Source: Dimargaris cristalligena (taxonomy: Eukaryota > Kickxellomycota > Dimargaritomycetes > Dimargaritales > Dimargaritaceae). Taken from it: a DNA stretch of 33,326 bases. Under the pieces are notes generated by a model that saw only the letters and a program-made list of their open reading frames with translations, had not been told where the DNA came from and did no database searches. The DNA is taken from positions 1-33,326 of the forward strand of contig JANBQC010000295.1 in assembly GCA_027576995.1 (NCBI GenBank). The letters run 5' to 3'. This document shows, piece by piece, positions 1 to 11,900 of the stretch (its first letter is position 1; each line of letters opens with the position of its first letter). The translations under genes were made by a program, and so were the position numbers.

Positions 1-77
1 AAAAGGATATAGTAATGGGAACTGATTAATAAAGAAATACTGCGGTTAACTAACTAGTCTCAGGTCCTACCACAACA
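1..77 (+). mobile_element. 3' end of an LTR (truncated by window edge)
   Basis: This stretch aligns over its whole length with the last 79 nt of the complete LTR at 840-1270. Only scattered differences appear, and 27 of the last 28 bases are identical, ending in ACCACAACA. The rest of the element lies left of the window, so it may be a solo LTR or the edge of a full retrotransposon. It stops 17 bp before the tRNA-Ala gene. A second CACAACA copy follows at once (78-84), so the exact end is slightly uncertain. Confidence 0.75.
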
Positions 78-94
78 CACAACAGCTACAGGCA

Positions 95-167
95 GGGGGT
101 CTAGCTCAAATGGGAGAGCGCTCGCTTAGCATGCGAGAGGCACGGGGATCGATACCCTGGTCCTCCA
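95..167 (+). tRNA. tRNA-Ala (anticodon AGC)
   Basis: A 73-nt cloverleaf without intron. Acceptor strands are 95-101 and 160-166, D arm GCTC/GAGC (104-119), anticodon stem CTCGC/GCGAG with loop TTAGCAT, T arm 143-159, discriminator A at 167. The G3:U70 pair (97 and 164) that specifies alanine is present. Two oddities are a T-T mismatch at acceptor position 6:67 and A instead of T at the first T-loop base. It could be a slightly decayed copy, but the identity elements are intact. The first run of four T lies about 15 nt downstream (182-185). Confidence 0.85.
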
Positions 168-839
168 TTTCTTTATCATCCTTTTGATGTTTATTGGATC
201 CTCTATGACCATGACCCTTTTTATTTATTTATTTATTTTTATACTTAAAAAATAAAAATAAGGCACAATCGAGACCATCCGTTCATCCTAGCTACACAAA
301 AAGGGCAAAAAGTTGCTCATTTTGAAATGGTTGAATTAGCCACCCAATAGTATATTATATTTTGTTATTTTTCTTTGTAATAATGAAATAAATGAACTAT
401 GGGAGTTGCAAGTACAATGCTATGGTAGTATTGATAATAAGTCTAAGTGCAGTTTATAAGATTTTTAGAGAATTCAAATAATGTTAGGTAAGAGATTGTA
501 AATATTTTAGAGAGGGTTAGCAATTATGATTTACCACAACCTTATAATTAGTGCACTATAACTACGAAATTGACTAGTATATTAAGTATATGAGCAATTG
601 GGGGATCTAATTCATTGGCAAATGTAAGGGATGCAGAAATTGTGGAATGATAAATTATATATAGCTATAATGAATTCATTGAAATATAAAGCAATAAACA
701 TTTAAATCAGCATGTCACTATTCTAAACTAGTTAATAGAGGTCCATTGAGGCGATACGTTTTATAAAGCACCTATTCTTCAATTTATTTAACTTGTTGTT
801 GTTTTCTTTTGACAAAATGTAAAATCAAAAATTCTTTAA
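168..839. other. AT-rich intergenic DNA between tRNA-Ala and the solo LTR
   Basis: About 670 nt, much richer in A and T than the rest of the window, starting with a degenerate TTTA repeat (about 218-240). No ORF, tRNA or second complete LTR is visible. A TTTACCACAAC string near 529-539 resembles the LTR terminus but lacks the conserved bases before it. Confidence 0.6.
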
Positions 840-1270
840 TGTTGTGGTGTGGCAGAGCGACTAATATAATAATAGGCGAGAATGCCTTATTGTCAAAAGA
901 TATAGTAAAATCGGACTCAAGATAACTGTAGGCAAAACTGCCGGTACAGTTCAGAAGAATGAAAAAAGAGATATTTTATTAAGAGTTGCGATTCTTGAAG
1001 GTATTTATACTGAGGAAGTGGTTGAAGTTCAACCTACGTGGTATTACTGTTTGAATTGATAAATAATGAGGAGTTTACGAATATATCTGGCTAATGATGA
1101 TATCAAATATAAATGCGAATGATATTTGATGTGTTTCTCACTTGCTATGATATTGCAAGGTTATAAAATAATAAATCAAGACTTCGTTGATAAAAGGATA
1201 TAAAAATAGAATGTGATTGAAAAAAGGGAATACTACGATTGACTAAGTAGTCTCAGGTCCTACCACAACA
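840..1270 (+). mobile_element. Solo LTR of a tRNA-associated (Ty3-like) retrotransposon
   Basis: The element begins TGTTGTGGT (840-848) and ends ACCACAACA (1262-1270), a perfect 9-bp terminal inverted repeat of the TG...CA type expected for an LTR of 431 bp. It is flanked by TTAA on both sides (836-839 and 1271-1274), or TTAAT if one T is shared, consistent with a 4-5 bp target duplication. No internal region, primer-binding site or polyprotein follows, so it is solo. Its 3' end repeats the sequence at 1-77. It sits 8 bp upstream of tRNA-Lys, the kind of site used by Ty3, which inserts near Pol III start sites. Family assignment is inference from position and ends. Confidence 0.8.
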
Positions 1271-1278
1271 TTAATATA

Positions 1279-1351
1279 GCCCGGTTAGCTCAATCGGTAG
1301 AGCGTGAGACTCTTAATCTCAAGGTTGCGGGTTCGACCCCCGCATTGGGCT
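1279..1351 (+). tRNA. tRNA-Lys (anticodon CTT)
   Basis: A regular 73-nt cloverleaf with no intron. Acceptor GCCCGGT pairs with ATTGGGC, the D arm is GCTC/GAGC with GG in the loop, the anticodon stem TGAGA/TCTCA carries loop CTCTTAA, and the T arm is GCGGG-TTCGACC-CCCGC. The discriminator is T, as in yeast tRNA-Lys(CUU). It decodes AAG. Confidence 0.95.
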
Positions 1352-1360
1352 TTTCTTTTT
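1351..1360 (+). terminator. Pol III terminator of tRNA-Lys
   Basis: A run of four T, one C and five T starts at the discriminator base of the tRNA gene, a typical Pol III oligo-T terminator. Confidence 0.75.
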
Positions 1361-2367
1361 GTATTTTTGTTCTCGATTACCGCTATGTGTTGGTAAATGG
1401 ACGATTGGGTTTGTAGAGGTTAAAGGACGGATGAGACATTGAAAAAAAAAATTGATACCATGTACTTGTATTAGCAAGTGTTATTGTTGTTATATAGTTG
1501 AATCTAGGGGAGATCACCTATTAGTTATAATCGAGTTTGTCCTATTATTCTGCTGTGCCCTATGCTTATTACAATTGTATGTGCCCATGCTGTGCCTTTT
1601 TTCTTGGAATCGAGTAAATAGATACTTATACAAGATCGAATGGTTGTAGCTTAACCCTTGTTTAGGGGAATCCTCCCATATCGGTTATGGAGGTCAGGCA
1701 AACAACTAGACAGGAGTTGCCAGGTGTATTAGACGGGGAGGACTGTCGGCAACCTCTCCTCTCCCTTTAGGTCCCCAGGGTCTGTTTACATTCTCTTGGG
1801 CAGTAAATAGGTGGAGGAGGAGGTAGCGAAACTCTGGGAGCAATTTGGACTGTGCTTGCTGTGATGGTTCAGTGTCAGAGCCCAGTTGTGCCTGCAAGCG
1901 GTGGGGTTATGGCCTACCAAACTTAAAACTCCGTGTCACCACCACTACTCACCTCGTTTATACACAGGCGCGTCGTTTGGGAGTCAAGGGAGGCTGTACA
2001 TTATTGATTTTACTCAAACACCTATCCTATCCTATGCCTTTGTATTTATTCCATTCACTTTTAGCACCTTTATATATATATATATATATATTCTAGTTTA
2101 TTTAGGTCAGCAAGTCCGATTGAATGGTGTCTACAGGTGATCTAGTTTAACGAAACACGCCCCCTTTGGTTGAACTTCGGCGACTTGTTTGTTTATTTTT
2201 AAAAGCACCCATTCCTTTTTTGTTATTCTCATTTAACCGGCACCATACCCTCGGCGGGTCCATTCTTGTTACCTTTTACTACGCAATACCCTTGTTATTA
2301 TATAACCCCCTCCTCCCTCTTTCATTCGCGTCATTCGAGTGGTCCTAACCTCCCTGCATTGCTCCAT
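1361..2367. other. Intergenic region upstream of CDC45
   Basis: About 1 kb separates tRNA-Lys from CDC45. No supported gene is seen; the short ORFs overlap in several frames and look random. A (TA)11 tract lies at about 2070-2091, roughly 280 nt before the CDC45 ATG. It could act as a TATA-like or nucleosome-free element, but that is not shown. Confidence 0.5.
2070..2091. repeat. (TA)11 microsatellite
   Basis: A pure TA dinucleotide tract in the CDC45 upstream region. Confidence 0.9.
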
Positions 2368-4832
2368 ATGGTCTACATAACCCCCGAGCAGTATGACGAA
2401 GCTTACCAAAAGATAGTCGACGATGCCGTAGGGCGGCATGGCTCGGTACTTATTCTCGTTTCCGCTGACCCTGACGCGCTATGCGCACTGAAAGTCCTCC
2501 TGACCCTACTCAAAGACGATTCGGTGACCTACCACATGATCCCCGTCGCCGGCTACGATGACCTCCGGCGAGTCAATCGCGTATGGTTCCACGGCGGAGC
2601 TAGAACCCACGGATCGGGCACCGTCCAAGGTCCCACCAACCCTGAGCTGCGGAGCGTCATTTGCCTGAACTGCGGTGGCACGGCTGACCTGGCCGAACTA
2701 TTCGATATTCCCGAATTGGTCACCTTTTATGTCATTGACTGCCACCGGCCATTTTACCTCTACAATCTATTTAGTCACCCGCAAATCATTGTGTTTGATG
2801 ACGGGGAAACCGACGAGGGCCTCGAAATTGTAAAACAGGCCTTTTTCCGCCTCGAAAATGGGGCACCTGCCCCTGCGGAAGCCCTCCGGGAATCCGGTCC
2901 GCCTAAACGTAGCCGCTCACCGGGGTCCCAATCCGACGAAGAAGTCGATGATGGCGAGGGTAGCGATACCGGCCGTTCCCCGCCGGCACGCCGGCGTCGC
3001 ACTGGCACCGATTCAGATGTCGCCGCTGGTCCGGGGGCCGCCGATGGGGACGAGCCCCTCAATCCGGACGGGGATACAAACGAGGTGGATCCTGATCGGG
3101 TGGACCTCTCCGACCTGTCCCCCGGGGCCTGTCGGCACATTATTGCCGAGTATTACGAGCAGGGCCATTACGCAGGGCAGTCCACGGCCGTCACTCTGTA
3201 TATGCTGTCCCTGCAACTATCGCGGGAGAACCCGGACATGCTGTGGTATGCCATCGTGGGGCTAACCCATCAGTTTATTTTCGAACAAATCGACGAAGAG
3301 GACTACTGGAGTCAGGTGCAGGTCTATACCGACGAAGTAGAACGTGTTTTCCCCGCACTGGTTCACCCCGACAACGGCACTTCGGACTCGGGTCTCGATT
3401 TAACCCAATTCGGGGGAGGAGACATTTTGCTGGGCGGTGATTCTAAAAAAACTGATCAGGACACTATGGAGGGCGGCACCATGAGTCGGACTTCGACCGA
3501 AGTGGCCCTACCGGTGGAGGACACGGCTGCCCCCTCTAGCTCGTCGTCGCTCAACATGCATGTCAAACGGGTTACTCAGCCCAACGGGATTCGGTACTCG
3601 GAGGAGTTTAAGTTCATGCTGCTGCGGCACTGGTCACTGTACAATAGTATGCATTACTCCCGCTATCTATCCACTCGGCTGGGCATCTGGAGTGATCGTG
3701 GCCGTCGCCTGCTCAGCCTCATGCTCGCCAAAATGGGGTTCTCGCTCAGTGACGCCCACCAAATTTACATACACATGTCGCCTGAAAACAAGACCCGGCT
3801 GCGTACTAAACTGGACCAAGTGGCCCCGGATTACGGCTGCGATGACCTGGTATTTCCATCGTTCGTGCGGTCCTTTGGTTGGCGAAAGGGATCACAATTA
3901 TCCGCTAGCGATGTAGTCCACAGTTTGGTGGCCCTTCTTAAAGGTGCGGGCACCCAGGACATTGCCTCGTTCCATGATGGTCAGGCTCGGGCCGCTGCCA
4001 TGAACGGAGGCGCTCCGGGATCTGCACCGCCGTCCGCAGGCAACGAAAGCCAGTCGGACTGGCAGGGTATCGTTCCTTGGCGGGCGGCCCCGGATGGACC
4101 GTCGGGCGATGTCTTGGCCCCACCTACAAAGTCTGAGCAGGACACAGCCTGGCTGCAGGGCTTTTACACCGCCTATGATTCTCTAGGGGATTTGGATCTC
4201 ATCCAGAGTGGTATCCAGCTCGCGATGAAATTCCAGCGGGCTATTGTTCAACAAGGCATCTCCATTATTGAGCGCCGCTCGGTCAAAACCCTCAAGTCCT
4301 TCCGGTTGGCCGTGCTTACCGACAACCAACCCCTGTTCCACCATCCCCTAACACTGACCCAGCTTGTCATGTTTTTGGCCGACGCTACCCAAAACCACCA
4401 AAGTCACAAACGAAGTGCCTCACTTCCCTTTGTCATTGCATCCTTTAACCCCATCAAGAATACTTACCTCGTGGTGGGCCTACTTGGCGATACCCATGGC
4501 CCCAACAAGAAAAGCTCGTCGGATACTCCCGGTGATCATCACAAGTAAGTCAGAAAACTACCCTTTGGGTTTGTAAATGGCCGTTTAGAACTGCCCGTAA
4601 TATTGATTGTTTGGTAGGGGAAAGGGCAAACAAACCAAGATAATACTAACTGAAGATGTATCTGTCTTTTTTAACCACTCATCTATTTTTAAGTCCCTTT
4701 GGAGTAGCATTCCAGAAAACAGCTGAACGAACCGGTGCGCGGACCAAGCACGATAGCTTCGAGAGTTCCGTGGTCGAAATTGTTGGACCGGACCTTTCCA
4801 ACTTCGTCGAATATCTCCATCTGTACCTGTAA
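2368..4832 (+). CDS. CDC45: CDC45, replicative helicase (CMG) subunit
   Basis: CDC45 joins MCM2-7 and GINS to form the CMG helicase at replication origins. Model: exons 2368-4544 and 4694-4832, giving 771 aa. I chose the ATG at 2368 because the family N-terminus begins there; 34 further codons are open upstream but unlike CDC45. The DHH-type core shows VSADPDALCALK (about 31-42) and IDCHRP (about 123-128). A Ser/Arg-rich and acidic linker with basic NLS-like clusters spans about 178-245, then the conserved helical part follows. The apparent TAA at 4546 lies inside a GTAAGT donor. The 149-nt intron has a perfect TACTAAC at 4644-4650. Exon 2 encodes the conserved C-terminus (PFGVAFQKTAERT... 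RTKHDSFE...). Confidence 0.95.
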
Positions 4833-5978
4833 CCATAAATGCCGAGCTCCTCATTTCCTCCACCCATTCTATACACCTGTAATCCTTTCGCTTTCGGCAT
4901 TATTGCCGAATGTCCCGGGATTTACGTTGCGCCATATTGTTGCCTTATTCTCCTAAACGACCTTGCACCATCTCCAATACACTCAGTAATTGCTTGGTCA
5001 AAATTATGCGATCCGGGTCCACTACCAATGAATCTAGATGACAAATGTTTGCCCCAGTACGGTATTAATGGAATGTTATTTAATATTTGCATCTATAAAT
5101 TAAAAAATAAATGAACATATTAGTTAACCGTAAAGTTGGCTGATAATTCCACATCCCGGCAGTATCCCGGGAAACCATTAAGTCATGGACCGCTTGTTAC
5201 AATAGTATATTTTAATCCTTGACATGACCCAATTTGAACGGGCCTACTGGAATAGGGTATTTTCTCAACTCGCGCCATGTGATGAACCTCATTGTTAGTG
5301 AGAAACGGTTGCTTAACTATGCCATATCCAGTAACTGGCTATGCCTTAGTCACTGCTCGCTATTTATTAAATACCCTGGTTAAAGTAGCTTTTGAAGGGT
5401 ATGCGCAACTGGCTTCGAAGGGTTTAATGTCAACCACATGGGCTATTCACCCCACTGATATATGTATTAAAGACCACATTACTTCAGCTCTAACCGTGTA
5501 TACTATTCACCCCTCTTTACCAGCTGCCCTCGGTTGAGTATTATACTCCCTGTCAATTCGGTTAGCCTTCCCCCTGCTGACTACTACTCTCCCTATTACC
5601 TGTATTCTTTTGGCTCAACAATACAACCACTTCCCCCCTTACTGTTTTTCCTAATCCAGAAAGCCCAATGACTTACGCGCTGTCGTTAACCAGCCTCACC
5701 ACCATTCCCTGGTAACTGGTTCTGTCAACAACAACCGCCGGATATTTATCACTTACTTCACCTTCATCAGCCAGACCCCACTGCCGATTTGTACACCAGC
5801 CCCTCCTTCCCTCTCCTTAGTCCAGTCCTCTTCTCCGCCGCTTCTCTGTTTCTATTTGGGCCGGACTCGATTCGTCCGTGCTAGCCACTAATTGGGATAT
5901 TCCGTAGCGCATCTCAATTGCCATTACGTTCAACCCCATCGTTACACCTGGCTGATTCAGCGCAGCGAAAGAGTGCCC
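4833..5978. other. Intergenic region between CDC45 and the Rictor homologue
   Basis: About 1.1 kb without a recognisable gene. The 81-codon ORF at 5292-5537 resembles nothing I know and is of a length expected by chance. The last 450 nt are pyrimidine-rich on the + strand, as is usual for a fungal promoter or leader. No convincing TATA box stands out. Confidence 0.5.
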
Positions 5979-8900
5979 ATGCAGAACCGGGACTCGCCCC
6001 GACTGGCGCCAACCAGTCAGCAGCTACCGCCGCCACCACCACCACTACAACCACAGCAACACGGCTCCTTCATTACTCCCATTCCACGAACCCCCTTGAC
6101 TCCCGTGTTCCAGCCCAACTACCGGCGTCGCAGCCGTAGTGAAAGTCACTATCCCGATGTCACCCAGCCCAATTCGCGCATTCACTGGACGGACGATGAC
6201 CGGAGTCAGACCGGACCACCGCTCCCTACATTGTCAGCCAAACAGACTACCGAAAAACTGCTCAAGGTAGGTTATATTCCCTTGGGGACCCAAGGCCGGG
6301 TCACCACTTTGCTCCTTAACATCATTATTTCGACTGGCGAAATCTGTATGACCTAACAGTGACAGTCCATCGAATCACTGGTATATACTTATATTTTATT
6401 AAACTCACCATATCCCGTCCATTTGGTCGACCATTTACTTTTCTACTCCTTTATTTGTAGAAAATCGAAATCGAAAACAATATTAAAAAGGCCGCCCAGG
6501 CTATGCTCCAGGCCTACAACTCGGGGAAAAAACATGACCCCTTGTCCAAACGTCAGGTCGAGTTGCAGGTCAGCGACTCTATTCGGAATATTGCTAATCT
6601 CCAATGGCAGGTTGATCACATTGAAGGGTTTTCCAGTCGAGGTAAGTACCGACTATATTTACAAGCCGGCCCCATGATATCACAGAATCGCCAGCATCGC
6701 ATCAAATCCCACCTACATCGTTCCAGGAGACGTGAGTAAACACCTTGCGTGTTCAAATATGTATATTTCATTGCCGAGACTAACGCACTACACATGTATT
6801 GCCATTTCATTTCATTTCCCCTCATGGTCTATATGGCCTCTCATGCTTTATGATCTAGAAAACCAACTAGTCCAAAGTGAAACCATTGCCCCACAAACGA
6901 CCATTTTGAGCCCCGTGTTTTCCGAGCCAGGTGAGTGAAAACTAGGAAAATAATCAAACCTCCCAGTAAATTTATTTAGCTATAGTTTACAATGTTAAAG
7001 TAACTATTACCACCGCGACCCAGCGTGCGTTGGTAGTAACTGGCAACCTCTGTGGCTATTTCTTTTAACTCGTTTAGGAAACGCATGTGTGACAGTGGAT
7101 ATACTTCTTCTAATTATTAACCGCACTAGCCGCCACACGTGCATGCTGCTTTTCCCCATTTCTGCCCCGCTAACTCAGAGATACCCGAGGCCGAATTCGA
7201 CGTCCCGGACTTTGTCGCCACATTCGATCAGCAATTTGTTAATATGTCTGACCAGGCCCTTCTCACATCACTCGATCTCCTCTTCAAGGCTTTGTTGAGG
7301 CGTCAACAGTCGCAGCTGCTTTATCGTCCCGAAATGCTCAAGTAAGCCATACCACATCCATTATCGTCGGCGGCTTATTGTCATTGATATAGTAAATTAC
7401 CTAGCATACGAACCGTATAGCTTACTTCCCTAGTCAACGTGTATAGTTTGGTAATATGATTTAATCTCTACTGACACTTGCCAAAATCAACATTATATAT
7501 CATTTCAATTGCATAACGGCCTAGACGAATCGTTAAATGCCTATCGCACAGCTCTTGGCGAATCCGAGCCCAGTGTTATAAAATTCTCCGGAATCTGGAG
7601 GTTAATTGGGACGAGCTGAATAACAATGACTATTTCGAGTTTTTAATCATGAGGTAAGCCTATCCATCACATTGCTGCTTTTTTAGTACCTCTACACGAC
7701 TATGCTCTGACAGTAAATTTAGGGGTGTAGTCGGTGCTAATATTATTGGTCGACTAACCTCTAATCGTGCTGGGTTATGATATTCTATCTCAATGGTCGA
7801 CTCTGTTTTTGTTTTATCAAGATCACTTGTGTTCGAAGATGGCGTTCAAGGCGAACGGGAGCAGGCCCTGAAGTTCCTCAGACTGACCATCCCGCGCTCC
7901 CAAATGTTTCGCCGCGAGGGCTTTATCCGCATGATAGTCGCCATCACCGAACGCACGGAAGATAAACTTCGCAATATTTCTATTTTGACCCTGTGTGAGC
8001 TAAGTAAGTAGTCCGACTTTAGGAATCCATTAAAGCCTTGCCTATATTTTATACCACCGGGGAACGATTTTTTTCCTCTTAAAGAGTGGCCCGGGCTCCA
8101 TTAGTCAATGATAGAGACTGGGCGATCACTTTAAACTAACTAATAATCCGACTGGTTCCTCGTTGAACTCCGTATAATAACCTTGTAGTGGTATGTTTCC
8201 CAGAATTAGTTATTCGAGCTGGTGCTATCCGAGCACTTAACGCAGCCGCCAACGATGGCCCTTGGGATATTAGCCGTTCGGTGGTCTATACTCTTGCATT
8301 CACATTGGACCGGCCCTGCAGTCGCCAGTTCGTTTATTTGGGCATGGATCTTGAAGTAAGTTATTCACTTTATATCCCAAATTAATATATATTACGCAAT
8401 TATATCTTGATGCTGCATCAATACCGACAAATCAGTGCGATTTTATTATCCATATAAACGACCACTCGCTAATAGCCGCGCTGCTATTCAATCTGACATC
8501 TTGCTGTTTATACCCCCCTCTCCCATATCAAGTCGCTGCTGGTGAGTATCCATGAAACCTACAATCGGGCGGCTATCCAAGAAGACAAGGTTAAAATATC
8601 TGCTGGCATCATCGCCACGATTCTTAACTGCTGGCCAGGTAAGTCCATCGACCTCGCCCATACCCGCCACAGTTTACGATTAACTAATATATACCTTACC
8701 TACTGTAATCTAGTCCGCCGCACCAACTGTTTGGCCTACATATTCAACGTCCCTTCCTCTGCACTGTCTCGCTGACTGTATCTTACATCACAATTACTAT
8801 CCCCTTAGGTGTTCATTATCTTATGTCCAACAATGGTCGAACCTTTCAGTCCCTCACTGATGCCCTCAATACCACTCCGAAATCCGTTCAAATGGCCCTA

Positions 8901-11900
8901 CTTCGCATGCTCTACCACCTGTTTGGCGTACCTAAAATGCCCGTCGACAGGCCAAGCTCCGACGACGATGTCCCTCGGGACCAGCTTTCGGAATTGGAAG
9001 AGTTACTAGCGTTACCAAACGGATTTCCCCGACCCCTCCATACGTCATTCAATATGTCTAATTTGCAGCGAACCATATTACTTATCTACTTTATCGACGC
9101 TGGACTATTTAATGTAAGTCTATTCGTGGGTGTACTCCTCAATAGCGATGGTTACGCCATCTCAGCTGTAGCTGGTACTTCTACAGACATAATCGGCTAG
9201 TTAGGTGCCTTTTCGTAAAATGTCGAGAGGTGTTCGACTAGACACCCACATGGATTTATCTATTTGGCATAGTTTAATTTGGTTACTTACCCACAGCCCA
9301 CTCTATATCATTCACCCTTATTGTTATTATAGAATCTTGTCAATTTGGCACTGGACAAGGACAGTGAATTGTCCCGTACCGCAATCTACCTTGCCTACTA
9401 TCTCTTGCAAGCAGCCAAGGTCCCCCTGCCCTATAATTACGTTCTGAAAACCCAGGAAATACCCGCCATCTTTCAGGCATCCTTCGATTTTGAACAGGGG
9501 GCCAAGCGGCATGAAGCGGCCGACGTTTTAACCTCATTAGAGGACCATGGCGTGGTTCAGACCCACAAACCGTCTTTAGAGTCTAGGTAATTCCTCGTAT
9601 GTTTTATTTCTTGCATTGACTGTACTCACCCTTTGGGGACTAACTGGCCATATTTTATTGGCTGTCTTTCCATTTGATACTCTCTTGTACAACGTATAAC
9701 CTAAAGAAATGCGAATGACTTGGTCCTGTTTGGCTGCTAACACTCTTTTATTTATTTTTTGGCTTGGTGCCTTACAACCTTCATGAAACTGTGCCAGTGT
9801 TGTACCTCGTGCCCCTTCAGCCTATCAGAGGAAAATGCTAAGGCATGTTAAACAGCGTTTAACCACCCAGTACGACGAGATGGAAGCCAAGACATTATTG
9901 ACGGAGAGTCAGGTACGATCAATGAGGCTCATGTACCCTTTAGTTTCTACTTTGACTGGCAAGGCAACTGGTTTATCCCGATCGAGGACTGTTCAACCAT
10001 CTGTTCTACCTATAGACTAACCAGCCCGCTTGACTCTTTGGATGCTTAATCTATTGCCGTAACTAGGTATTAACTGAAACCGAGTATACATCGTGGAACT
10101 GGGGCATAATTGATGAGCTTCTATCGGGACCTTTCTCGAATGCTTATCGCATCGAGGATGCTCTCAAGAATTATCAGTTTTTCCCTCTTCTTAGCAGTTT
10201 CTTCTGCCCCAACAATGGACACTTTCCCAAACTACCGTCTCTCAAGGTACGTCCTAGATCTCCCCCTTTTCTGTAAAGAACCCCTCCCTCTGCTACGACA
10301 TGACCCGAATTGTGGGCATATATTTCATCGTCCTGGTATTCCCAGGCTGACTCTTCAAACGATTTAAATCGTCGAACAAAATACCATGTAATATAGCCCG
10401 GTAACTATTTACGTGTCGCCTCTTCCCTAGGTGTGGTAACATGTTCTAAATTCCTCATATCCAAAATTCCAACTCGCCTCCTTCCATATCCTCCCCCCTA
10501 TATATCACTGTTTAGTCCAATCGTCGATTTGTCCAAACTGGCTGCATGATGCTTGAAAGTCTACTGGCTACCAACGAAGGCTTTCTCTGGCTCCAAGAGA
10601 GCGAGTTTCTAGGCAATATCCGGGATCACTTGGAAGCCCTCACGCCAGTAAGTCTATAGCCATAGAGTATTATTTCCTTGGTGTTCCTAATACTACACTA
10701 TGACGACCGACTTACTAGCACCAGCAATCGCCCGTCTCACCCGCCTGATTCTAATACATACGTAACATTTGTTAATTTACTTACATAGATGAGTAATGTC
10801 ACCATCGCCGACAACATTTTCAGCAAATCCAAGCTGCGCAACACTCTCTCATTTGGTTATTTTAAATTTATTAATGTTCTAAGCAAGAAACCAAATGGTG
10901 TAAGGTACGTCAAGCGGTGGTTTTATGTGCTATTTATCTAATAGCCGAGCATGCCTATTCATTTTTAAATCCTTAGCAATATCGGTCTGGGTAATTATAC
11001 CTATATATATTCCGCCAATTGGGCCCAATCCTGACCGTACCGAAGGGTTTTGGCCTTTACTGGGATATGTCTTGAGAAATTTTCTCATCTGGATACAAAC
11101 TGACTATTTCGCATGTTTCCTATACGTATACCGTCTTCATTATTGTCAACTTCGCAGACTTCTCGAACACTTCTCCTTTTACCATTTATTTTACATACTG
11201 GCTCAGATGCGTTCGCAGGACGATGTCATCAAAGGCTTACTGACCCATATGGACTACCACAAGTAAGTTGCCCTTTTTTGCTGTCTAAACTGCCAAAGCC
11301 TGGCGCGGTTTGGTGCTTTTCACTTGGTTACGGCTACGCCCCCCCCCGAATAATCAGGCTCCACTTTCCTAAACAACATTGGAATATTTAATGGATTACC
11401 CCCAGAAACGTATACCATTATCTGCAGGTGTCGAGAGGCCGGTTGAATTTCGAATCGCTGATTAACCATTTTCTTTATTCTGTGCTACTGTAATCCATTG
11501 GTATGTACCTCCTAGTAATGGTCACCCCCGAGTCATCTTGTCCCAGGTTATGACCATGGCCAATACCAAGCTGCGCACTTTTGCCACGCAATATTTGGGC
11601 CAGATACTGGCCACTAGTGTTCCCGACTTTGCCACCTGGGGCGTCCCGATGCTAATGTTCCAGATGTATGATCCCACACAGGAGGTCCAGAAGATTGCCC
11701 TCGGCCTACTACTTCAAGTGTGCCAGGACGAGCGATGCCTAGAAAGCCTCATTAGCGCCCGTCCCAATTTTGATCACTTTGGCGACTCTTGGCATCAATT
11801 ACGGCTCTTGCTTGTCGGGGTTCCACAGGGGTTCTTACTCCTACAGACTCTCCATACCCCCCAGTTTGGACGGTCAACCACAACCGACGAACCGGTACAT

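Noticed and set aside
5292..5537. 81-codon ORF between CDC45 and Rictor
   Set aside because: Its length is within chance, it matches no motif and it shows no codon bias like that of its neighbours.
6642..6858. Extra small exon in the Rictor gene around 6686-6731
   Set aside because: Including it breaks the reading frame of the next exon. Skipping it gives a 217-nt intron with perfect phase, like its neighbours.
11406..11490. Extra Rictor exon between 11406 and 11490
   Set aside because: It would need a 26-nt intron after it. Joining 11262 directly to 11516 is in phase and restores the conserved block DYH...NGHPRVILSQV.
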